Assembly: GCA_965644315.1 (NCBI GenBank)
Contig: CBFFRQ010000078.1
Span: 1-64,000 of the forward strand
DNA: 64,000 bases
Direction of reading: 5' to 3'
DNA from: Caecitellus pseudoparvulus
Lineage: Eukaryota > Bigyra: Bicosoecida
A program made the translations under genes and the position numbers. Positions within the stretch are counted from its first letter, which is position 1. Each line of letters begins with the position of its first letter. A model generated the notes under the pieces. It was given only the letters and a program-made list of their open reading frames with translations. It was not told where the DNA came from and searched no databases. Positions 27,396 to 37,500 of this stretch are shown in pieces.

Positions 27396-30300
27396 TCAGA
27401 ACACTTCCTTGTGCAGCACGAAGCGAACGTCGCCGCCTGGGTTGCCGGCGCCGGCGTCCTGGTCAGCCAGGCTCGGGCGGCGGCCCTGCAGGCTGCGCAG
27501 CTGGCTGTGCTTCTCGCAGTTCTTCTTCAAGTCCTTGCCAATGACTGGGGCGCCACAGAAGCAGACACCCACGTCTCGGAAGCGGCTGTCACGGCGCGCC
27601 TTGACGTGCTTAAACACTGTGTCCCAATCTGGGCGGCCATTCCACAGCCACACATCCTGCATGCGGTTGCGCGCGTTGTCGGGGTCGCTCATGACTCGGG
27701 CCATGTTCTTGGAGCTGGCTGGCGGGTGGTGCATGGCGGTCATGAGCTGGGCGGGGGAGAAGGGCGCCATGGCCTGCATGGCGGGGGGCAAGCGAGCATT
27801 GTCCTCCAGGGGCGGCACCTTCATGTTGTTGTCCACACGCGTCACGAAGACGTGGATCTCGATGTGGTTCAGGGCGTTGACGTTGCGGGCGGCAATGTCG
27901 CGCGCCCGCTCTGCCTGCAGCTCCGCCAGCAGCTGCACGAACCACTGGAAGGCCCGGATCTCACTCTGGCGGATGACCCAGTAGAAGTACAGCTGCTCGG
28001 GGAAGTGCCCCTTCTTCCACTTGTACCGCAGGACAGCGCGGAGGATGGCGGCGCTAGGGGTGAGGCCGATGCCCGCCCCCACCACGATGCTGGCGTGGTA
28101 GGAGGAGTAGTGCACGCTGGGCGCGGTGTGTGGACCGTCCACCCGGATGAGCTGCTGGCCGTCAGGGCCAGTGAGTTTGCCCACGACACGCTCCCCGCGG
28201 TTGTTGCGCCGGTACAGGACGAAGGGGTACTCGCCGGTGGGATTCATGGTGTTCAGGAGGTCCTTCAGGCGCTCCGTCCAGCCACCCTTGTGCACACGGA
28301 TGTGCAGGGAGACGAAATCCATCATGTCCAGGTCACCCCGCGCGCTGCTGATGGTGAAGGGGTGCCACTCGTTGGCGCTCAGCGTGGGGGCGTTCAGGTA
28401 CACGTACTGCCCCTCCACGAACTGCATGTCGTCGCGGTCGTGGGGCACCCACTCCAGGCACAGGACGGGGTCGATCCACTTCACTGCCCGCAGGTAAATC
28501 TTGCGTGAGCCGCGCTGCACACGCCAGATGCGCTCCAGCACGTAGCCGATCATGGGCACGATGGTCCAGTACACGAACACAGGGCCGTGGAAGACCTGGG
28601 CGATGTAGAACAGCGCGAACATGTTGTGGGAGAACCAGAAGATCTCGTACTGGGCGTGCTTCACCTTGTCGCTGGCGCCGGTGTAGATGAAGAACATGGC
28701 GATGCAGATGAGGGCGCCAGTCACCCAGGGGGCCTTGGGCACAGAGCCGAACCAGGGCGGCGTGAGGGTGTTGGGGAAGATCTCCAGCGTGGCCTGGGCT
28801 GCCATGGAGTAGTTGACGAAGTGTGCCGCGACGTGCCCCACCGCCAGCACGAACACCCACCGGGCGATGAGCTTGTGCAGCAGGATGTTCTTGCGCAGGG
28901 GCACGTACGTGGCGAGAGCAGCAGCGTCACCCGAGCCGCAGCGAATGTTGTTCAGCAGCTTGATGAGCCCGCGCAGCACGGGCAACAGGAGCAGGGCGCA
29001 GTTCAAGTTCAACAGGCCACCGCACACCTTGGCCCACGGCGCCCACTTGCTCAGAGGCTTGACGCACTTGTCGGCGTTGACAGGGTCCTCCAGGCGGCAC
29101 GTGTCGAAGGCTGCTGGCATGCCGTCCACGACCTTGTTCCAGACGATGGCCAGGGTGATGCCCAGCCCCAGGTTCACGCCCACGTACGCCAGTAGCACGA
29201 GCCACTTGCCCACCTCGCCTGCTTCGATCTGCTGGATGAACCACAGGCGCACGCGCTCCAGGTAGGGCTTGCCTGCCAACGCCTTGGCTTCGTCAGAGGC
29301 GGGGGGGCGCCCCCCACCCCGGCGGCGCAGGCTGTTCTCACCCTTGCACTCCTCACCTCGCAGGGTGGCGGTGAGGGCCGTGGCGCCGGTGATGAGCAGG
29401 GCCGTGCCAGCCAGGGCAGAGGCGTAGGACGTGAACATGGGCAGGCTCAGGATGATGTACAGCAGGCCTCGCAGGGGCAGCGCCGCCAAGGCAGACTCGG
29501 TCGGGTTGCACCCGCCGCAGCAGCCGTTGAGCAGGGGGTACCGCAGGGCCGTACCGTATTCGAACAGGTACAGCAGGACGCCCGTGCCGCCCGTGTAGTA
29601 GCCAATGATCTCAGAGGACTGCGAGGCGGCCAGGGCATCGCCCTGTGTCGCCCAGAGCCACGCAGCCACGCCGAAGAGCAGGCACCAGGCCACCGTCATG
29701 TGGGCCATGTTGCGAGCCCAGAAGCCGTACTGCAGCTTGCGCCCCTGGCGCCGAGTGCAGAGGCCCTGCAGGCCGTCCTCCGTCGCAAAGGCGCTGCGGG
29801 CTGCCTTGGCCGAGGCGGCTCGGGTGGCCGTGGCGCCAGGGGGGGAGGCAGCGCCAGCCTGCAGGGGGTTGCCAGAGCCAGCATCTGCCGCACCCGTGAG
29901 CACGGCACCGGAAGCACGGGGCGTGGAGGAGCCGCGGGTGGGGGCTGCAGGTGGCACAGCTGGGCGGGCGCCGTCGGAGGGACGTCCGCCTGCCGACCCC
30001 ACCAGCCGCTCGACGTAGTTGTCAGGCACAGTGCCCTTGTGGCCGTCAGGCGTTTCCGCCGTCCACCACTGCCCGTCCAAGTTGAGTCCGGTGATGATGT
30101 CACCAGCACGCACAGTGAGGTCACCTGCAGTGAAGGCAGGGTGCGGTGTCGCGGGGGTGGGGAGGAGGAGGCGCGTGAGCGGCGGGTGAAGTGCGAGGCA
30201 CGGTGTGCAAGCATCAGCCGGCCACGGCTCAGCACAGGCGCCGGCGAGCAGGGAGGCAGCCCCCGGCGAGATGGCGAGAACACACGACACAGAAGATTGG

Positions 30301-30534
30301 CGCTGGCCACTCCATGTTGCGGCGCCGGCAGCAGCGCGTGCTTGGTCGGGCCTGGCCCGTGCATGGCGTTGGCAGTCGCGGCGACGCCTCACCCTTCGCT
30401 TGCCCTTCGTACGTGTACAGCACACGCAGCTTGACGTTGGAGGAAGACATCTCTCGGGTGGAGAAGGTGGACAGACCGGCCGTGTGGGGGGCTCGTGGCA
30501 CAGAATCAACCTTGGACCTGGCGGGAGCAGCCAT
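27396..30534 (-). CDS. SH3 - p22phox-like - NOX2-type NADPH oxidase fusion, two exons
   Basis: Superoxide-generating flavocytochrome. Exon 1 is 30393-30534, the intron 30125-30392 (GTGAGG...TGCAG) and exon 2 27396-30124; phase 1 junction, 956 residues. The intron splits an SH3 domain at about 34-90 (LRVLYTYEGQ, GQWWTAE, PDNYVERL). A linker carries PPAAPTR (105-111). Residues about 180-305 resemble p22phox: a VLLYLFEY segment like its VFVCLLEY, then LRGLLYIILSLP and TLRGEE matching its last helices and VRGEQ. The NOX core follows. TM3 has His464, His478 and His482 spaced like NOX2 H101/H115/H119; His547 and His560 match H209/H222. The FAD motif HPFTISSA is at 635-642, NADPH motif GAGIGLTP at 730-737, and the protein ends HKEVF. 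There are no EF hands. It is the last of four packed minus-strand genes. Confidence 0.93.
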
Positions 30535-30635
30535 TGCAGGGGGCGCCGCAAGGTGCGCGGCTCGTGCAGTTCGTCAGACGGGGGCAGCAGCAGCACCACA
30601 CGCGGCACTGCAGCAAGAACTTGTCGACGTTGAAT

Positions 30636-31918
30636 TTACATGCGGGCTGTGCTGCCCCCCACGGCGCTGCTTGCCGTGCTGTGCACACGGAGGGGGGCGC
30701 CACCCACTTGCGACACTTGCGCCGCTCTGAAGCGCCGCAGGACGCGGGCGGGCTTGACGTTCAAGAAGTCAGTGGGCAGCAGCTCAGGCACATCGCTGGC
30801 CAGCGCCCGCACGTCGGCTGTGCTGGGCAAGCCCTTCGCCAGCTGCTGCGCGAGGCCTGTCAAGGCAGACGGCACCTCGCCCGGGAAGTGAGCCGCCAAG
30901 GCTTGCTGCAGGGCGGTCACTGCTGCCGCTCGTTTGGCGCGCAGGGACTCCCTGAGGGCCTCCACAGACGCTTGGATGGCTGCCCCGCTGACGTCCTGCG
31001 GCTGTTCTGGGAACAGCGCAGCGGCGTGTTGCAGGACGAAACGCACGTCGGCTAGGCGTGGCACGCCTGCCAGCACGCTGCGCACCATGGCCTCCACCTG
31101 CGGGGGCTCTACCCTGTCAAAGTACACTGCTCGCAGCTTGCTTTCCAGCTGCGTGGACAGCTGCTTCCGTGTGTTGTCGCGCTGCAGGGTTCGCAGCGCC
31201 GCCTGCACTGCGGGCAGGCTGGCTTCCTCCAGGGAGGCCGGGAACAAGCGTGCTGCGTTGCGGATGAGGGTCCTCAAGTCTCGTGGCTGGGGCAGGGCCG
31301 AAGCCACTGCTTGGGTCAGCGCATCAATGCCCTCTGCGCCTTGTGGCGTGTCCGCTGCTTCCGGGTACACTTTCAGCCGCAGTTCCTGCCGCAGCTGGGT
31401 TGCCAGGGATGCGTGCTCCTGGTGGGAGTGCAGCAACCCCATGACGGCCGAGGGGCCACCCTGAGCTGCTGCTGCGCGGGTCGTGGAGTCCATGCGGTCA
31501 AGCGGCAGCTCCAGCTGCACCAGGCGCGGCAGGGCAGAGACCTCGTCAGGCAGGGCGCTGATGAGTGTCTCCCGCAAGTCCAAGTGGCGCAACTTTTTAC
31601 ACTTGCCCACGCTAGGAGGTATGGACATGATGGGGTTCCCATTCAGCCACAGCTCCTCGAGTCTGCCATGGCCGCGCGGGGGAGGGGAGTGCCGGCAGGC
31701 GTTTCTTGGAGTTTCACATGCGAAACGTACGAAGTCAGCTGTCCCAGCGCATCTGGGAGGGTGGTCAGGTTGTTGTGGCCCAAATCCAGCCGAACTAGGC
31801 CCGAGATGGAGAACACTTCCCTCGGAACTCGATCCAGAGCAAGGTGGGGCAAGTGCAAGACGTGGGTTTGGGCCGCTTGCGCCAGCAAGGCCTGCAGGCG
31901 GTGGCTGCCGATCTCCAT
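30636..31918 (-). CDS. Leucine-rich repeat protein with a C-terminal threefold helical repeat, two exons
   Basis: Exon 1 is 31731-31918, the intron 31663-31730 (GTACGT...GGCAG) and exon 2 30636-31662. The join TC+A restores an LRR (LTSLEELWLNGNPI), and the product is 404 residues. Residues about 1-120 hold several short LRRs (LVRLDLGHNNLTTLPDALG, LRHLDLRETLISALPDEV), similar in size to the LRRC57 class and without signal peptide or TM. The C-terminal 250 residues contain three related units of roughly 75-90 residues, each with a Leu/Ala-rich helix, LPQPRDLR/VPRLADVR/LPSTADVR and a LFP-like turn; no known family is recognised. An in-frame upstream ATG at 31990 would add 24 residues; I prefer 31918 because MEIGSHRL begins the amphipathic LRR cap. 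Confidence 0.85.
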
Positions 31919-32029
31919 GCCCCGTAGCGGTTTCGTGGACCTGCTCACGGCGCACGCCACAGAGACGTGAAGCCTGGATGCGCCAGCCACGCATCCTTGC
32001 GTCTGGCTGTGTGAATTGGCAAGGCGGCG

Positions 32030-34493
32030 CTACTGCCCCTCCCACGAGGCCATGTGCCGCAGCTCGCCAGTGACAGCCATGTGGTCCGTCTCATCTTCGA
32101 TAGGCTCCCCGATCAGCTCCTCAATGACGTCTTCCAGCGTGAGCAGGCCCAGCACACGCACGGTGGGCGGCGGCGGCACCCCCTCATCCAGCGCAGCGTT
32201 CAGCTCAGCCACGTTCTCTGTGATGACAGCCATGTGGCTGCGGCCCAGTTGAAACGCATTCAACGCATCAAACATGGGTGTGGCCGGGTGCATGACGAGC
32301 GGGCGCCCCAGGCTCAAGCTGCTGACAGGTGTGCTATCTGTAGGTGGGCGGCAGTGTGCGGTGGCAGGTGGAGTCAGCGCAGGCGGTCGGAGAGTGCAGG
32401 TTGCGGCAACGCACCATCGGGGTCACACTTGATGAGCAACTTGACGATGAGCAGGCCCACGATGCAGTCCCGGCGGCCATTTGCAAAGACTGGCACTCGA
32501 CTATGCGACGACTCCAAGATGTGGCTCATCTGCGCAGGGCGGTGGTTGGGGGGCGGAAATTGTGCGGCGTCGGCAGCAGGTGCAGCCTGCGTATCGCGGG
32601 CCACGCACCACTTCGTCTGAGAGGACGTCCTCGGTGGACAACAAGTACGCCTTGTCCAGGGGAGTCATGCGTGTGAGCACGGTTTTCGAGCGCAGGTCCA
32701 GGGTGGCGCTGATGATGGTCACTTCGTCAGCGCTGAGCATGTGACTTTCCATGTGTGCTTCGCCCTCCTCCTCCCCGCCCTCGTCGGCGCCCGCACCATC
32801 CTGCAGCAGGGGTGTGTTCAACGACGCTGCTTTTTTCTTGTGACTCTTGCGTGTGGCTGAGGCGGCCCCGCCGCTGGCGCCAGGCGCGCCAGATTGCTTC
32901 GCCACCACCAGCATTGCCGCCGCTGGCGCCTTGGCGCCGTCACCCGCTAGGGCGGGCGTGCTGCCTGCCCGGCGCAGCGCCTTGCCTGCCCCCTTGCGTT
33001 CTCGAGACACGGCGTCCACTGCAGCCAGGTACTGTCCCGCGCGCCCCGCCATGCTGACGAGGTTTTTGTGCAGGTCGCGCCCCCGCACCTTGTGCACACC
33101 GTACACGACCCCCCCCTGCCCCGCCCCACCCCGCCCACCACGCGCATCCCACGGCACCACTGTGCCCGTGCCGGCTTGCACACGGGCCAGCGTGGCGGCG
33201 TCAGGCAAGGACGTCTGTCGCGCGATGACGTCAGTGTCGCCACCGCTCTGCATCGGGTGGTCAGTCAGCGCATCCACAGTGGACGAGGCGCCTGCCGGCT
33301 GCACGGGCACGACAGTGTCAGGCGCCGGGCTGTGGGGGGCTGGCTGCAGCTGGCCAGACCCGCCCAGCGGGCGCATGATGCTGCCTGAGCCCTGGAACAC
33401 CGACTGCGGTGCCTGTGCCCGCAGACGCTCAAGCGCGTCACCGTCTGATGCGCTGCGCTGGACAGATGTGACGGGGCCCAGGGCGGTGGGGGCGCCCGTG
33501 TCTGGCCCCGCCTCGCCCTGCTGTCCGGCAGTCTCTGCCGTCACGGCGTGCAGGCGGATGAACTCCTTCAGCTCGTGGCGCTGGAAGCGCAGGCCGTGGT
33601 CGTGTCCCAGCCACCAGTCCAGAAGGGCGGCGATGGGGGCGGCGACGGGGTACATGAGCACCACCACGATGTACATGAGCCACGTCAGGCGTGCCGCGAT
33701 GGCCAGTTGGCTGGGGCCGGTGAAGATGCTGGACGGCAGGATCTCTGAGGTGGGGAGTGGAGTGGGAGTATGTGTGTGGCGGGAGGGGCAGCGAGGCTTC
33801 AGCACGCACCTGCGAAGATGAGCACCGCAGTGACAGACAGGATGATGGCGCCCCAGGACGGCAGGAGCTGGTCCGTGACGAGGGGCAAGGCTTCGTTGGC
33901 GCTGGCGTTGCCCAGCAGCAGCGTCACCAGGGTCAGGTGATGCCTGTCCACGAAAGGCTTCACTGTCTTGGCCATGGCTTGCTGTTCGGGGGTGCCGGAG
34001 GAAATGAGAATCTGAATGTACGTGGGGTCCATGGAGACAAAGCCCATGGTCAAACCTGTGAGCGGCGCGCGTGGAGGGCATGTCACGCAGGCAGCTCGGA
34101 GTGCACTGCTCAAGATGCCTGCGGAATCTGCCCCTCACCGGCCATCGTCCCCGACACAGCCACGAGCAGCACAGTCAGCCCGATGTTGGTCCACCACAGC
34201 GGCGTGAGAGGTTCATGTTCATCAGCCTCGGAAGCTTTCAACGCCCTGGGAGCTGGCGCTGCCTCGCCAGTCCACGTCGCTGGCGCACCTGCGCAGCTGG
34301 TCTCCAGCAGCGGGCACAGCACTCCGGCCTGAGCGGCAGCTTGCAGGGCAGGCAGAGCCAGTTGGCCGGAGGCCGGGCATCCTGGAGACCAAGTCAAGGC
34401 AGAGGCCTCGCACAGGGCCCACTGTGAGGGGCAGGCCAGGAGCTGTGCACAGAGGCCGGCTGTGGCCACTGCCACTGCACCTCCCGCCACCAT
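32030..34493 (-). CDS. CNNM/MAM3-type (DUF21-CBS) metal transporter, five exons
   Basis: Exons run 34139-34493, 33810-34055, 32609-33744, 32415-32529 and 32030-32337. Donors are GTGAGG and three GTGCGT; all acceptors are CAG and all phases agree. The product is 719 residues. The N-terminus is signal-like and followed by an extracytosolic segment. The DUF21 membrane domain follows (TMAGLTMGFVSMDP, LLLGNASANEALP, FAEILPSS). The CBS pair includes LDLRSKTVLTRMTPL, SRVPVFANG, CDPDDSTPV and LGLLTLEDVIEELIGEPIEDETD, all hallmarks of CNNM. Family members act in Mg2+/divalent metal efflux or homeostasis. A low-complexity insertion of about 260 residues separates DUF21 (KEFIRLH) from the CBS pair, and the protein ends soon after CBS2 without a CNBH domain. 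Confidence 0.94.
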
Positions 34494-34589
34494 GCCGACT
34501 CAGCGCAGGCAAGGGGGGGTGGGCTCGCGCTGCACGCAGCAGAAAACAGTGCATTCACATGGGGCCGTGCGGGAGTTTGGTCCCTGGCG

Positions 34590-37500
34590 TCAGCGGGGCA
34601 AGCCGCGCCCTGCACCCCCCCTCAGCTGCGCGTTGGACCCCCCCGTGACACCCCTCACCCCCCCCTCCGCCTCCTTGCGCTTGAGCAGCGCGTCCCTCCG
34701 AGCGGCGTACTCCTGCGCCCAGGCCGCGCCCCCCACTTCGTCCCTGTGCACGCCGTCGGACAGCAACCAATCCAGCACTGACTCGTGCAGCACAGTCGTG
34801 GGCTGTCGGCGCAAGGCAGGCACTGGCTGGGCGACGTCAGCCACCCCCTCAGCCTCTTCAGTAGGGTGGCGGGGCGGGAGCCCACCTCGCGGTGCCGGTG
34901 CGCGGCGGCGTGCAGCACCACCCCCCTGAGGGTGGACTGAGGGTGCAGGCGGGGTGGCAGGCCGTGGGGGTGTGGGGCGCTGCCGCACCTCCTCCGCATC
35001 CAGCAGAGTGCCGTCAGCGTGGCGGGGGGGCACGTACGACGGCATCCACACACGCTTGGGCGTGGTGCCCTGGCGTCCTGCACTGGAGGACCGCGAGGAG
35101 GGGGGGGGGACCCCGCCCCCCCGTGTTGGCGTGTGCAGGGGCCGTCGCCGGCGACCCACTGAGTCAGAGCGCGCTCGCGCCCGGCCAGTCACACTGGGTG
35201 CTGCTCGCCGGGTCCGGCGGCCCCGTGTGCCACGGACAGGCTGGCGTCCGCGGCGAGCACCGCCCTCACTCCCCTCCTCGCCACTGCTGCTCCGGGATGC
35301 GGCGTCGGTTCGCCGATGGCGGCGGCGGCGTCCACTCCGCTCTGGCCGCGGCGCCTGGGCGGCAGCGGTGGGGCTGGTGCCCGTTTGCGTGCCTGCCTCT
35401 GCCAGGGGGGCATCTGGCCCCACACCTGCATCCACTCCGACAGAGGCAGCTCGACCAGGGGACGGCCGCGCCATGGGACTCTCGGGCTGTGTCCAGGCCT
35501 GACGAGGGGGCGTGTGCACACTGCCAGACACTGAGCTGGACTCGGACGCTGCCGCCACGCGTTTCAAGTGCCGGTAGCGGGAGATATCGTCCGCTAGGGA
35601 AGCCAGGGACAGGCTCTGGTTCCGGGCGGCGCGCGCGGCCGTGTGTGGCACAGAGATGTCTGGACGGGGTCTGGGCGCCACACGCGGCAGGGCTGTTCCA
35701 GGAACACCGGCATCTGGATCGGCCCCCGCCTCAGCAGTGCTGCTGCGCGGGGGGCTGGGCACAGAGCTGGAGCCAGCCATGCTAGCCACGCTGGCGCACT
35801 CTGCCATGGTGCGGTCGATGCTGGCGATGGCGCCCTCACTTGCCGCAAGGGCTTGCGCGACACGGGCCCCCCACAACAGCCGCTCATCGCCGTCCACGTC
35901 CCCTGTGCCCGCCAGCGGCCCTGCCGTGCGCTGGGGCTGGATGGGGGCGGGACTGCCCCCCGTGTCCTCGCCCCCCACCGGACTGCGCACCATGCCCTGC
36001 AGCTCCTCCGTGGACGCCACTTGCTGGGCAGGGGACGCCACGGCAATGGCCCGGATGAAGGCGCGAGGGTCCACGCCGCCAGCACCGGCGCCACTCGCAC
36101 GGGGCGGGAAGAAGGCGCCCTTTGAGCTGGACGTCGCGGCAGGTGGCACGGTGCCCGGCACGGTGGTCGGCCTGGCAGGAGCCAGCCCCGCCAGGGGTCG
36201 TCTGGAGGCGGGGGGCGGCGAGCTGCGGCCGTCGCTGTCCTCTGGCTGGGCGGCTGGGCGTGGTGGGGAAGCAGTCTGGTCTCCGTGGCGTTGACTTTGC
36301 TCGGGCGTGACGGGCGCATGCTCCGGATCCCGCCCCACGCTGGCCATGGCCGCATCCAGGGCTGCCAGCGTGCCAGCCAACTCCGCATGCTCCGCCCCAT
36401 CAGCCCCCTGCGACCCCGGCGACGCGTGCGATAGAGCTGACACTGACGAATCCAGCAGGCTCGTGGCGGCTGACTCCTGCGCCGCCTTCCGAGCGGACAG
36501 TCTGGCCACTTGCCCCTGCAGCTCCTCCACCAGCCGCGCCAGCACACCGCGCTCGGCCACCAGGCGCCGCACACCCACCTCCATCGCAGCTTTCTCTGCT
36601 GTCGCCTCGGCCACAGCACTCTGCAGCCGGCTGTTGTCTTCCAGCAGCGAGCTGTGCACACCCACGAGCGACGCATGAGCCTCGCCCGTCCGCTCCAACT
36701 CTGACTCCGTGGCCAGCAGGTGCTGCCCCAGCGACGACAACTGCTCCCGCACAGCCGCCAGTCCCTCCTCGGAAATGTGCAGTGCCGCCCGCAGCTGCAT
36801 GCTCTCGTCGGCATCTGCGTCGGAAAGGATGGACCGCGCGAAACTCGACGCGTCTGGCCCAGACAACGCGTCGTCCCAGCTCGCCTCCATCCCAGAACGG
36901 GCAGCCCGCCCCGCCAATGCTGCGTGCGCCTCGGCAAGTTGGCGTGTCAGCTCCGCTTTCTCCGCAGCAAGGGCAGCGTGGCGTGCCTTGTGGGCTTGCA
37001 CTGCAGCAGTGACGCCCTGCACATGTGCTGTCAGCTGCGAGAACTGTTGTCGGGCTGTGTCGCGCTCGACGCGCAGCTCCTCAGCTCGCGCCTTCTGTGC
37101 TGCGGCAGAATCAGCGGCACCGGACTCAGCCAGCTGCAATTGTTCACGGGCCAAAGCCAGTTGCTGTTCTGCAAGGATGCGGCCCTGCTCTGCCTCGCGA
37201 AGCGCGCTGGCTGTGCGAGCAGCGGTTTGCATGGCAAGTGTGGCTTCATGCTGCGCAGCGTGGAGTGCGTCTTGCAACTGCTGGGGGGAGGGCCGCCCGC
37301 TTGCACTTTGCGGCCCCTCCGAGGCACTGCTGTCTGATTTGGCTCCTTGCGCCTCCAGCTCAGCGATCCGCTCCTGAGCGGAGGCAAGTCTAGCACTGGC
37401 GTCTTCGTGTGCCAGCGCAGCCTGTTCCTGCGCAACCCTGAGCTGCTCCTGGACAGCCTCGTGCTCATGCTGCAAAGTTGCGTGGTCCGCACGCAAAGCT

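Noticed and set aside
27252-28508. 418-aa plus-strand frame antisense to the oxidase
   Set aside because: Mirror frame of strongly conserved NOX coding sequence on the minus strand, typical of high-GC shadow frames.
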